From an uncultured Treponema sp. (lineage in GTDB: Bacteria; Spirochaetota; Spirochaetia; Treponematales; Treponemataceae): a stretch of 64,000 nt of DNA. The position numbers and the translations under genes are program-made. The DNA lies in NCBI GenBank assembly GCA_900317625.1, contig ONHK01000004.1, positions 79,615-143,614 on the forward strand, in the 5' to 3' direction. Positions 52,739 to 61,873 of the stretch are shown here, in pieces. Each line of letters opens with the position of its first letter. Position 1 is the first letter of the stretch. Below the pieces are notes generated by a model. It was not told where the DNA came from, searched no databases, and worked only from the letters and a program-made list of their open reading frames with translations.

Positions 52739-55480
52739 ATGAAAAAAATTATTCTTGCCGCCTTTGCGGTTCTTCTTGGTTCTACAGGACTTTTTGCAAA
52801 GCCAAAAGCTGTTGTTCCTGTAGCTGTTCCTGGTTCATTTGAAAACGCGGCTCCAGCAAAAATGAAAGATATTCTTGAGCTGGACAAAAAATTGTCGCCA
52901 AAAAATGATGAGTTAGTTATCTATTATTACAGAAAAGATGGAAATTATGCGCCTTGGGCATTGTGGATTTGGGCAAACCCGGGCGGGGACGGCGGTGCAA
53001 GCTGGCCGTTTACCCAGAACTGGACTGTCTCTGACGGAATTGGTTATATGCGCCTTAAGCTCAACGGCTCTTCAACTGGCGGAACAAAAATCAGTTCAGA
53101 AAATGGTGGATTGGGGCTTATTGTACGTCAAAAAGATGAATGGAATAAAGATGGAAGCGATGACCGCATGTGGAACATCAACACATCGAAAAAAGTTGCG
53201 ATTTTTTCAGGCGACCAGCAGACTTATGCCGCGCTTGACTATAAACCTTCTGTAAAAAATGCGGAGCTTCTTTCCTTGAATCAGATTTCTGTTTCTCTTT
53301 CAGGCGGATTTGCTCTTGATGTTGACGGTGGAGTCTCAGGTTTTTCTGTTGTGACTTCAGACGGAACAGAGTATGAAATTCAAAGCGTTGTGAATGCGGA
53401 TTCTCCAGCCGACCTTTCGCAGAACATGGCAAAAAATATTCTTGTAACGCTAAAGCAGAATGTTTCTGTAAGTGATTCTCTGGTTGTAAAAAATCCTTCA
53501 TTCCTTGCGGATGCAAAAGTGAACGGCACAAATCTTGCTGTAAAACTTGCGGAGACAATGGTTCCTGCCGTAAATGAAGTCTTGGGCTGTTCTTATTCAA
53601 ATGCTTCTGCAACATTTAAATTATGGGCGCCGACTTCTTCTGAAGCAGTATTGAATCTTTACAAGACAGATAGCCAGAAAGAAAGCGATTATTCTGTTCC
53701 AATGCAGATGAATTCAAAGACTGGCGTCTGGTCTGCGACATTCAGCGATGTTGACCCTGACGGAATGTTCTACGACTATACTTTGAAAAATTCAAAGGGA
53801 ACTGTGACTGTCCTTGATCCTTACGCTTCTTCAATGGCTGTTGACTATGGAAAAGGTGCTTTTGTGCGTGCCGCAGTAATTGATTTCAGCAGTGAAAAAG
53901 CCGGAAAAGTTGATGAGCCTTACGTAAATCTTGTGAAACGTGAAGATGCGGTAATATATGAAATCTCTGTCCGCGACTTTACTTCAAGCCCGGATGCGAA
54001 TGTAAAGAGCATTCCTGGAACTTACAAGGCATTTATTGAAAAAATTCCATATTTGAAGGAACTTGGAATCACTCATGTGCAGCTTCTGCCTGTTCTGAAT
54101 TTCTACAGCACAAATGAAAATGACAAAAGCTATGAAAATTCTGGAACTGTAAACGGAAACAACTACAACTGGGGCTATGATCCTTACAATTATTTTACTC
54201 CTGAAGGATGGTACGCTTCTGATGCTTCAGATCCATACTGCCGCGTGCGCGAGTTGCGTGAACTTATAAATGAATGTCATAAGGCAGGAATCGGCGTTCT
54301 TCTTGATGTTGTATATAACCATATGGCAGGAACTCGTTTCCTTGATGATATTGTTCCGGGCTATTATTTCCGTACAAAGCCGGATGGTGGCTACACAAGC
54401 AATTCAGGTTGCGGAAACGACACTGCGACAGAACATTTTATGATGAAAAAACTTGTTATGGATTCAACTTCACACTGGGTAAAAAATTATAAGGCAGATG
54501 GATTCCGTTTTGACCTTATGGGACTTATGGAAGCGACTTCTGTAACTGATTCTTACGCCCTTTGCGCAAAAATAAATCCGTCAGTTCTTTTTGAAGGCGA
54601 AGGCTGGAAGATGTACAACGGCCCGAAAGGAACATTCGGAATGGACCAGAATTATATGTTAAAGACAAATTCTGTCTCAGTTTTCAATGATGAATTCCGT
54701 GATGTGTTCAAGGCTGGCGGATTCAACGAGACAGGCCGCGGATTTATCACAAAAAAAGGCGCTTCCAGCGAAAAAATCCTGCGCAATGTTCTTGGAAATC
54801 CTGTTGTTAATTATCATGCGGATCAGCCGGGTGACAATTTGAACTATCTTGTATGCCACGACGGACTTACTCTTCATGACGCAATTGTAAACAATCTCCG
54901 CCTGGACGAAAACAAAGACAGAAAAGAAATAATCCAGCGTATAAAAATGGGTAACTTTTTCGTTCTTACTTCTCAGGGGCTCTCATTCCTTCACGGAGGG
55001 CAGGAGCGCGGAAGAACAAAGCCGAATATTTCCGGCGCGAAAAATGAATGTGTAGGAAATTTTGTGCGCAACAGTTACGATTCTTCTGACAACATAAACC
55101 AGTTTGTCTGGAAAATCGATTCTGACTACGAAAACCTTCTTGAATACACAAAAGGCTTGATTCAACTTAGAAAGTCTTTTAATATTTTCAGAATCGGAAA
55201 TGCCAAGAAAATTCAGAAAGTTGCAAAAGACCTTGAGCTGGAAGACAATCTTACATTCGGGTACACATTAAAAGACGGAAAGTCCACTTGGGCTGTGCTT
55301 GTTAACGCAAAAAATGAAAATATTAAAATAAATGTTGGCGTTTCTGCAAGAAGTAGTGTAATATATTGTGATAGCGATACTGTTGATGTAAATGGAATTC
55401 AGTCAGCTTCAGGAGTTTCTGTTAATGGCTCGGAAGTTGAACTTGCTCCGTTGACCGCAACTGTAATCCGTTTTAATTAA
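52739..55480 (+). CDS. pulA: Pullulanase type I (GH13)
   Basis: 913 residues. After a signal peptide (cleaved near GLFA) comes a CBM41/PUD-like domain (ELVIYYYRKDGNYAPWALWIW), a middle beta region, a CBM48-like domain (ATFKLWAPTSSEAVLNLYK) and the GH13 barrel. The pullulanase motif NYNWGYDPYNYF, the nucleophile Asp in DGFRFDLMG (about 592), the acid Glu in LFEGEGW (about 620) and NYLVCHDGLTLHD are intact. It cuts alpha-1,6 bonds of branched glucans. First gene of the starch locus, 44 bp before malE. Confidence 0.93.
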   Translation: MKKIILAAFAVLLGSTGLFAKPKAVVPVAVPGSFENAAPAKMKDILELDKKLSPKNDELVIYYYRKDGNYAPWALWIWANPGGDGGASWPFTQNWTVSDGIGYMRLKLNGSSTGGTKISSENGGLGLIVRQKDEWNKDGSDDRMWNINTSKKVAIFSGDQQTYAALDYKPSVKNAELLSLNQISVSLSGGFALDVDGGVSGFSVVTSDGTEYEIQSVVNADSPADLSQNMAKNILVTLKQNVSVSDSLVVKNPSFLADAKVNGTNLAVKLAETMVPAVNEVLGCSYSNASATFKLWAPTSSEAVLNLYKTDSQKESDYSVPMQMNSKTGVWSATFSDVDPDGMFYDYTLKNSKGTVTVLDPYASSMAVDYGKGAFVRAAVIDFSSEKAGKVDEPYVNLVKREDAVIYEISVRDFTSSPDANVKSIPGTYKAFIEKIPYLKELGITHVQLLPVLNFYSTNENDKSYENSGTVNGNNYNWGYDPYNYFTPEGWYASDASDPYCRVRELRELINECHKAGIGVLLDVVYNHMAGTRFLDDIVPGYYFRTKPDGGYTSNSGCGNDTATEHFMMKKLVMDSTSHWVKNYKADGFRFDLMGLMEATSVTDSYALCAKINPSVLFEGEGWKMYNGPKGTFGMDQNYMLKTNSVSVFNDEFRDVFKAGGFNETGRGFITKKGASSEKILRNVLGNPVVNYHADQPGDNLNYLVCHDGLTLHDAIVNNLRLDENKDRKEIIQRIKMGNFFVLTSQGLSFLHGGQERGRTKPNISGAKNECVGNFVRNSYDSSDNINQFVWKIDSDYENLLEYTKGLIQLRKSFNIFRIGNAKKIQKVAKDLELEDNLTFGYTLKDGKSTWAVLVNAKNENIKINVGVSARSSVIYCDSDTVDVNGIQSASGVSVNGSEVELAPLTATVIRFN

Positions 55481-55524
55481 ATAGTTATTTTAGCCACTAG
55501 TCAGGCTTGAATATGGAGGAAAAA

Positions 55525-56703
55525 ATGAAAAAATTGTTTTGTGCAGTAACTGCTATGGCACTCGCTGCAACTACTTTTGCTGCTCCAAAAAAAGTAGCAT
55601 TGAAAGTATGGGAATCAGATGGTCCAGAAAAGGCTTTCATCACTTTTGCTGCTCGTCAGTATAAAAAAGTTGATCCAAGTGTAAAAATCTCTTACGAACC
55701 TGTTGCTTCAACAGACGCTCGTGCAAAGATTGAATTGGATGGTCCAGCTGGAGTAGGTGCTGATATCTTTGTTGCTCCACATGATCATATTGGTGCATTG
55801 GTAGAAGGTGGACACGTTCTTCCTGTTGATGATGCAGACGAATATCTTGCAAACTTTGAAGACATGGCAAAAACTGGTGCTTCTTACGGTGGAGCTGTTT
55901 ACGGTTACCCACTCGGAGCTGAAACTTACGCTTTGTTCTACAATAAGTCTCTTATCAAACAGGCTCCAAAAACTTGGGATGAAGTAATTTCTTTCGCAAA
56001 GACATTCAACAACAAGGCAGAAGGAAAGTACGCTTTGGTATGGCCAGTATCTGATGGTTACTATGGATATATGTTCATGGCTTCTTTCGATGCTCCATTG
56101 TTCGGACCAAAAGGTGATGACCGCAAACAGCACAACTTGAACAGTCCTAACGCTATCAAGGGTCTTACATTCTTCCAGAATCTCCGCAAACAGATTCTTG
56201 ACATTCCTGCATCAGATGCTTCTGGAGACTTCTGTAACGCACAGTTCTCTGAAGGAAAATCTGCTATGATTATCACAGGACCATGGAAGATTACAGACTT
56301 CAAGAAAGCTGGTGTAGATTTCGGTATTTCAACAATTCCTGCATTCCCAGGATCTAATCACCCAGGAAACACATTCTCTGGTGTTCGCCTTGCATTCGTT
56401 TCTTCTTACTCAGAATTCCCAGAAGAAGCAAAAGCTTTTGCTAAGTTCATTACTTCAAAAGAAATGCTTGAAAAACGCTATGAAATGACAGATCAGATTC
56501 CACCAAGAAAAGACATTGCTGCAACAGGCGAACTTTCTAAGGGAATCAAAGATCAGCTTGCTTATGCTAGACCAATGCCTACAATTCCACAGCTTGGAAC
56601 TTACTGGTCAGCAATGGGTTCAGCTTATTCTGGAATCTGGGACGGCGACGATGTTAAGACTGACCTTAACGCTGCTGCCGCTGCAATGGAAGCTGCTAAA
56701 TAA
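55525..56703 (+). CDS. malE: Maltose/maltodextrin-binding protein MalE
   Basis: 392 residues from ATG 55525 after GGAGG; the longer frame to 55507 is unlikely. Signal peptide with cleavage near TTFAA and no lipobox Cys, so soluble in the periplasm. The mature protein follows MalE: LKVWESDGPEKAFITFAARQ, GVGADIFVAPHDHIGALVEGG, TYALFYNKSLIKQAPKTWDEV and IITGPWKITDFKKAGVDFG. Binds maltodextrins and delivers them to MalF-MalG. Confidence 0.95.
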   Translation: MKKLFCAVTAMALAATTFAAPKKVALKVWESDGPEKAFITFAARQYKKVDPSVKISYEPVASTDARAKIELDGPAGVGADIFVAPHDHIGALVEGGHVLPVDDADEYLANFEDMAKTGASYGGAVYGYPLGAETYALFYNKSLIKQAPKTWDEVISFAKTFNNKAEGKYALVWPVSDGYYGYMFMASFDAPLFGPKGDDRKQHNLNSPNAIKGLTFFQNLRKQILDIPASDASGDFCNAQFSEGKSAMIITGPWKITDFKKAGVDFGISTIPAFPGSNHPGNTFSGVRLAFVSSYSEFPEEAKAFAKFITSKEMLEKRYEMTDQIPPRKDIAATGELSKGIKDQLAYARPMPTIPQLGTYWSAMGSAYSGIWDGDDVKTDLNAAAAAMEAAK

Positions 56704-56768
56704 GTAAACCTTTAAGGTTTTTTGTTGGGACAGTTACAGGGTGAAGAACATCTTCGCTCTGTAACTGT
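56704..56768 (+). promoter_or_regulatory. malE-malF intercistronic hairpin
   Basis: A very stable hairpin at 56730-56768: ACAGTTACAG, G, GTGAAGA, loop ACA, TCTTCGC, T, CTGTAACTGT, which is 18 base pairs including two G-T. Just before it, AAACC-TTTAA-GGTTT followed by T (56706-56723) resembles a weak terminator. Together these could protect the malE mRNA 3' end and lower downstream malFG expression. Confidence 0.7.
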
Positions 56769-56793
56769 TATATATTTGTTATTGGAGTATGGA

Positions 56794-58746
56794 ATGAGTA
56801 ACGACGTGAACCCAAAGAAACTTGAAAAAGCGCCAATTGCGTCTTCATGTTTTATGGGATTGGGTCAGATTTTGTTCTTAAAGCAGTATGTTCGCGGAGC
56901 TTTGTTTGCTCTTGTTGAAGTAGTAATGCTTTGTGCAATTATTTTTGGCTCAAAGAAAATTATCCCTGCGAATAATAATGAATACAATTATTTGAAAGGG
57001 ATTCCGGATACAGAAGAAATTGTTGAGTATCTGGAAGACGCAGAGTATTCAAAACTTGACAGCGTTTTAAAGGCTCGTGCCAAGGCGATGTCAAAATTCT
57101 TTAATAAGTCGGCTGCCAAAGCTTCTGGAAAGGCTGCTTACGAGCTGGCACTTTCTGACGCTGAAGAAAAAAAGTCTGACAAAGAAGAATATAAAGAAGC
57201 AATTGCAGATGCTAAAGAAGAAAGAGTTTCTTTGGTAGAAGAATTGCAGGCAACTTTTGCCGATTTTGATTTTAATTATGATGCGGATGATAAACTTTCT
57301 GCTTATAATGTAGAACTTGAAGCTTCAGATTCAATCATTGATTATGATGATGTTTATGGAATCTATGAAGATCTTGCTGCAAAATATGACCACAAACTTG
57401 CAAAAGTTATGGCTAAAATGGAAGCAAAGAACTTTAAGGAATCTGGAGAAAATCTTTTCGATGAACATTATGACGGTTGTAGTATCTGTCGTGCTGCTGC
57501 TGGCAAAGGTCACAGATCTCTTGCACACAGAGCATGGTTCAGAGGTCCTATTGTAACTTCTATCGCTGGACTTATTACTCTTGGTTCAAAACAGAATACA
57601 ACTGTTACAAAATATATGGATCATTCCATCTTTATGATGATTAATGGTATTATGGCTATTATCATCATTGGATTCTTTGTTCTGCTTTACATTTTGAACA
57701 TCAATGGTGCAAGAGCTGCAGTTGCAAAGATTAAGAAATCAGGAAGATTCCCTACAATGAAAGAAGCAAAGAACGATATTTCACAGAATTCGTTTGCTTC
57801 AATCGGTATTGCGCCTGCCATAGTTCTTATGGCAATCTTCTCAATTATTCCATTGCTGTTCTCTGCATTGGTTGCATTCACAAACTATTCTTCACCGGAG
57901 CATATTCCGCCGAACAACCTTGTTGACTGGGTAGGATTGCAGAATTTCCAGCAGATGTTCTCTTTGAAGGTTAGTTCAGAACTTGGTGGTGGTGCTTGGG
58001 CTAAAACATTCGGTGCTTCTGCATTGTGGACAATTGTCTGGGCTATTTTTGCCACATTCACTTGTTTCTTTGTAGGTTTCTTCTACGCATTCGTATTGCA
58101 GGACAAGCGTGTCATTATTCCAAAATTCTTCAGAACTGTTTACATTCTTCCGTATGCTATTCCAACAATGCTTTCGCTCTTTGTTTGGGCAAACTTGTTG
58201 AACGGTACAATCGGACCAATCAACAGAACTTTGCAGCTTCTTAGAATTATTGAGAAACCTATTCCGTGGCTTTCTGATCCTTGGGTTGCAAAAGGTTCGT
58301 TAATCTTTGTAAACATCTGGATTGGATTCCCATATTCAATGATTCTTACAACATCTGCGATGACAGCTATTTCAAACTCTTTGTATGAAGCGGCTGTAAT
58401 TGACGGTGCTACAAAGTGGCAGCAGTTCAAGAGCATTACATATCCTCTTGTTATGTTCCAGTTGAAGCCTACTTTGATTATGCAGTTTGCGGGAAACATC
58501 AACAACTTTGGTGCGGTATTCTTCCTTACTGGTGGTGGTCCAAACATGCCTCAGGCTGGTTTGACTACAATTACAAACTGTGGTGCTACGGATCTTTTGA
58601 TTTCTTGGATTTACAAACTTACGATGAACACACCTTCACGATACAACCTTGCGTCTGTTCTTTCTTTGCTGGTATTCGTTGTTCTTGTTCCATTCGCGTT
58701 GTATAACTTTACAAGAACAAAGTCATTCAAGGAGGGTGAAGTATGA
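56794..58746 (+). CDS. malF: Maltose ABC transporter permease MalF with large acidic N-terminal insert
   Basis: 650 residues from ATG 56794, which follows GGAG. The first part (MGLGQILFLKQYVRGALFAL, helix about 33-52) and the stretch GPIVTSIAGLITLGSKQN, DHSIFMMINGIMAI are contiguous in ordinary MalF proteins. Here they are separated by about 190 residues (56-248) rich in Glu, Asp, Lys and Ala, probably coiled coil, with a single CSIC at 229-232. The permease core has six further helices and the EAA loop EAAVIDGATKWQQFKSITYP. It ends in ATGA overlap with malG. Confidence 0.9.
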   Translation: MSNDVNPKKLEKAPIASSCFMGLGQILFLKQYVRGALFALVEVVMLCAIIFGSKKIIPANNNEYNYLKGIPDTEEIVEYLEDAEYSKLDSVLKARAKAMSKFFNKSAAKASGKAAYELALSDAEEKKSDKEEYKEAIADAKEERVSLVEELQATFADFDFNYDADDKLSAYNVELEASDSIIDYDDVYGIYEDLAAKYDHKLAKVMAKMEAKNFKESGENLFDEHYDGCSICRAAAGKGHRSLAHRAWFRGPIVTSIAGLITLGSKQNTTVTKYMDHSIFMMINGIMAIIIIGFFVLLYILNINGARAAVAKIKKSGRFPTMKEAKNDISQNSFASIGIAPAIVLMAIFSIIPLLFSALVAFTNYSSPEHIPPNNLVDWVGLQNFQQMFSLKVSSELGGGAWAKTFGASALWTIVWAIFATFTCFFVGFFYAFVLQDKRVIIPKFFRTVYILPYAIPTMLSLFVWANLLNGTIGPINRTLQLLRIIEKPIPWLSDPWVAKGSLIFVNIWIGFPYSMILTTSAMTAISNSLYEAAVIDGATKWQQFKSITYPLVMFQLKPTLIMQFAGNINNFGAVFFLTGGGPNMPQAGLTTITNCGATDLLISWIYKLTMNTPSRYNLASVLSLLVFVVLVPFALYNFTRTKSFKEGEV

Positions 58747-59816
58747 AAAAGCATTTTAGTAAGGCTACACCGATTAGCGTTATACTCAATTTGATTTTGA
58801 TTATTAACGTTATTATTGTTATTTACCCTGTTCTTTTTACTATCAGTTCTTCTTTGACAAAGTCTAATTCTTTGGCAGCGACTTCTGTAATTCCTTTTAC
58901 CGAACAGACAGATAAGTCAACTGTTGAAAAATGTGAAGTTTGTGATGGTAAGGGCTACCGATATATTGATGTAAAATCATCATATAAAGAAAATGGTAAG
59001 ACAAAATCTTATATTGGCCGTAAACTTGTTGACTGTGACGTTTGCCATGGTGAAGGAACTGTTGCTGTTTTGAAGACTACTTTCAAAATCAAGAAACCTT
59101 CTCTTTATCAGTTCCGCCGCTTGCTTACTGGCTCTGAGCAGATTGTAAAGGGCGAGACAACAGTTCATGGTACTAACTATAAAAACTGGTATTTGAACAC
59201 ATTGAAGATTGCTGTAATGAACACAATTCTTACTGTATTCATTTGTACAACAACTGGTTATATTTTCAGCCGATTCAGTTTTACTGGACGAAAGCAGATT
59301 ATGGCCGGAATGATTGTTCTTCAGATGTTCCCAAGTTTTATTGGAATGGTTGCCACTTACGTAATTTTGTGGAAGTTCAATGCGCTTAATACATTGTGGG
59401 GATTGGTTCTTGTTTATGCGGCAGGTTCTATTCCTTTCAATGCGCAGCTTATGAAAGGTTACTTTGATACAATGCCACGCGATATTGCAGAAGCCGCTTA
59501 TATTGACGGTGCTTCACCGCTTGTTGCATATCTTAGAGTAATTCTTCCGGCTGCAAAACCGCAGATTGTATTCCTTACTTTGACAAGTTTTACTGGTCCA
59601 TGGATGGATTACATCTTCCCTCGAATGGTTTTGCGAAGTGATGACAAAAAAACATTGGCTGTAGGTCTTTATGAAATGATCAATGGCCGTTCAAATGATA
59701 ACTTTACTATGTTCGCTGCAGGTGCTATTCTTGTAGCAGTTCCATTTACTATTTTCTTTATGGCAGGACAGAAGACTTTGCTTATGTCTCTTGCCGGAAC
59801 TAGTGGTAAAGAGTAA
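58743..59816 (+). CDS. malG: Maltose ABC transporter permease MalG with DnaJ-type zinc-binding motif pair
   Basis: 357 residues. After the first helix (about 11-35) the non-membrane loop contains CEVCDGKG (64-71) and CDVCHGEG (98-105), two perfect CxxCxGxG motifs like those of DnaJ zinc fingers, about 26 residues apart. The rest is ordinary MalG: five further helices and EAA loop EAAYIDGASPLVAYLRVILP. The loop should face the periplasm. I infer zinc binding, or disulfide formation if it is oxidised outside. No J-domain or other DnaJ part is present. Confidence 0.92.
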   Translation: MKKHFSKATPISVILNLILIINVIIVIYPVLFTISSSLTKSNSLAATSVIPFTEQTDKSTVEKCEVCDGKGYRYIDVKSSYKENGKTKSYIGRKLVDCDVCHGEGTVAVLKTTFKIKKPSLYQFRRLLTGSEQIVKGETTVHGTNYKNWYLNTLKIAVMNTILTVFICTTTGYIFSRFSFTGRKQIMAGMIVLQMFPSFIGMVATYVILWKFNALNTLWGLVLVYAAGSIPFNAQLMKGYFDTMPRDIAEAAYIDGASPLVAYLRVILPAAKPQIVFLTLTSFTGPWMDYIFPRMVLRSDDKKTLAVGLYEMINGRSNDNFTMFAAGAILVAVPFTIFFMAGQKTLLMSLAGTSGKE

Positions 59817-59836
59817 AAATAGCTTATTCCGTACTA

Positions 59837-59872
59837 AAAGCAGTCTGTAACTTTTTGCAGGCTGCTTTTTTT
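59837..59872 (+). terminator. Terminator of malEFG
   Basis: AAAGCAGTCTG pairs with CAGGCTGCTTT (one G-T) and is followed by T residues. Confidence 0.88.
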
Positions 59873-59900
59873 ATTTAAAACAGTAAGTTTTGTTTCTAAA

Positions 59901-59927
59901 TTGACAAAAAATGATGTATACTATTTA
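59901..59927 (+). promoter_or_regulatory. Possible promoter of the alpha-amylase gene
   Basis: TTGACA (59901-59906) is perfect, but the best -10 candidates, TATACT (59917) and TATTTA (59922), are spaced at 10 and 15 bp. The region is upstream of the amylase and after a terminator, so a promoter is needed here. Confidence 0.35.
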
Positions 59928-59959
59928 GAACTTTCAGTTATGATATTTCAGGAGTTTTT

Positions 59960-61699
59960 ATGAAAAACAGTAAAAATCTTTCTAAAAAAATTCTTGCATT
60001 TTCTATCTTGTGTTTGTGCGCAACAGGAATTTATGCAAAGAAGAAAACTGCAAAACTTGACCCGGAACTTGCTATAACTAAGCTTGCTCCTGTTCAGAGA
60101 GTTGCAAATAAGCCTACAACTGGTGTTTATTATAGCCTTTTTGTTCGTTCTTTTGCGGACGGAAATGGTGATGGAATTGGTGATTTTAAAGGACTTACAA
60201 AGCGTCTGGACTATCTGAATGATGGTGATGACAGCACAACAACAGACCTTGGTGTTACAGGATTGTGGCTTTTGCCGATTTTTGAATCTCCTTCTTATCA
60301 CGGATATGATGTTGATGACTATTACAAAATCAATCCGGAATATGGAACAATGGAAGATTTTGAAACTTTTGTAAAAGAAGCAAGAAAACGCGGTATTGAT
60401 GTTATAATCGATATGACATGCAATCATTCTTCTTCTTATAATAACTGGTTCATTCAGTCTAAAAATCCACAGAGCCCATACAGAACTTGGTACCGCTGGA
60501 TTACAGACAATGATTCTGTTGAGCGCGGCGGAAAGTATAACTTGAACCAGAAAATCTGGGGACACAAAGTTTGGAATATTGACCTTACAAACCAGTCTGA
60601 TCCGGACAATTATTCTTATTATGCTGGAGTTTTCACTTCTTCTATGCCTGATTTTAACATGGATGAACAGGCGGTTCGTGAAGAATTCAAAAAAGTGTTC
60701 AAATTCTGGCTTGATAAAGGTGTTTCAGGTTTCCGTTTTGATGCGGCTGGACATATTTATAACAGCGTAGAAGTTGAGCCAGGCTCTGAAACAATTACAA
60801 AGGCGGTTGCGTTCTGGAAAGAGATGAATGATTATATTCTTTCTATAAAACCGGATGCTTATAGCGTTGCCGAAGTCTGGGAACCAACTGCAATCCGTGC
60901 AAAATACATGGCTGGAATGCAGTCTAACTTTCATTTTGACTTGGGAACTTTGATTACCCAGATTATCAATAACCAGGAAATGAATGACAACAAGAATACT
61001 CCTGATGATCCGGATACTTCTACATACAATGGATATGCGCGAAGTCTTGAAAGCGAATACGCAATGTATGCCGCAAACAATAAGAACTATATTGATGCGC
61101 CGTTCCTTTCAAATCATGACCAGGCAAGAAGCGCCGCAGCTCTTAGAAATAAACCTGCAAAAATGAAGCTTGCCGCAGATATGTATATTTTGACAGAAGG
61201 AATTCCATTTATTTACTATGGCGAAGAAATCGGAATGAAATCTGGTTCTGATGATCCTACAAAAAGAACTCCACTTGTATGGAAACCGGAAGGAAAAGAT
61301 AAGATGACTCCAACTTGGTGCAACAGCGGTGCTTATGGAAATGTGAATGTCTATAATAAAAAGACAGTTCCGATTTCTGAGCAGGAAAAAGATCCAGATT
61401 CATTGTTGAACCATTATAAACGTGTAATCCGCGTAAAAACAGCGCATCCTGCTTTGTATGAAGGCAGATTAAAGGCCGTTCCTACTGGAAGCGCAGTTCT
61501 GGAATCTTATGTGATGGAGTCTGATTCGGAAAAAGCATTTGTTGTTCACAATATTTCTTCAAAACGAACAGAAACAGTCCAGTTACCGGAAGGCTTGGAT
61601 ATGCCGATTGTTTACATGGCAAATCCGGGCGCAGAAGTAAAAGACGGAAAACTTACAGTTCCGCCAATGACATCTGTAGTTCTGGCACAGAACAAATAA
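59960..61699 (+). CDS. Alpha-amylase (GH13), exported
   Basis: 579 residues with signal peptide (cleaved near TGIYA). The GH13 barrel is complete: YYSLFVRSFADGNGDGIGDF, LDYLNDG, VIIDMTCNHSS, nucleophile Asp in SGFRFDAAG (about 260), acid Glu in SVAEVWEP (about 305) and FLSNHDQARS (about 387). The pattern is that of small-oligosaccharide GH13 enzymes; alpha-1,4 glucan or maltodextrin hydrolysis fits the neighbours. AGGAG precedes the ATG. It has its own terminator. Confidence 0.92.
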   Translation: MKNSKNLSKKILAFSILCLCATGIYAKKKTAKLDPELAITKLAPVQRVANKPTTGVYYSLFVRSFADGNGDGIGDFKGLTKRLDYLNDGDDSTTTDLGVTGLWLLPIFESPSYHGYDVDDYYKINPEYGTMEDFETFVKEARKRGIDVIIDMTCNHSSSYNNWFIQSKNPQSPYRTWYRWITDNDSVERGGKYNLNQKIWGHKVWNIDLTNQSDPDNYSYYAGVFTSSMPDFNMDEQAVREEFKKVFKFWLDKGVSGFRFDAAGHIYNSVEVEPGSETITKAVAFWKEMNDYILSIKPDAYSVAEVWEPTAIRAKYMAGMQSNFHFDLGTLITQIINNQEMNDNKNTPDDPDTSTYNGYARSLESEYAMYAANNKNYIDAPFLSNHDQARSAAALRNKPAKMKLAADMYILTEGIPFIYYGEEIGMKSGSDDPTKRTPLVWKPEGKDKMTPTWCNSGAYGNVNVYNKKTVPISEQEKDPDSLLNHYKRVIRVKTAHPALYEGRLKAVPTGSAVLESYVMESDSEKAFVVHNISSKRTETVQLPEGLDMPIVYMANPGAEVKDGKLTVPPMTSVVLAQNK

Positions 61700-61742
61700 A
61701 ATCAGCTGTTATCAGTTGTCCGCTGAAAATTGAATAGTAAAA

Positions 61743-61772
61743 AATCGGAACATAAAAGTTCCGATTTTTTTT
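61743..61772 (+). terminator. Terminator of the alpha-amylase gene
   Basis: AATCGGAAC-ATAAAA-GTTCCGATT, nine perfect pairs, then T6. Confidence 0.93.
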
Positions 61773-61790
61773 ATAAAATAAGCTCTTTTG

Positions 61791-61820
61791 TTGGAAAAAT
61801 AAAAATTCTTATGCTATAAT
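61791..61820 (+). promoter_or_regulatory. Promoter of the large lipoprotein gene
   Basis: TTGGAA (61791-61796), 18 bp, perfect TATAAT (61815-61820) with the extended TGC immediately upstream. A leader of about 45 nt with GGAGG precedes the ATG at 61874. Confidence 0.55.
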
Positions 61821-61873
61821 TATGTAATTGTAGTTTTTTTTGATTTATTACTTTTTCCAATTTTGGAGGGCTT

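Noticed and set aside
58932..59057. A dnaJ gene or DnaJ fusion within malG
   Set aside because: Only two CxxCxGxG motifs are present, in frame inside a complete permease; there is no J-domain, Gly/Phe region or C-terminal DnaJ domain.
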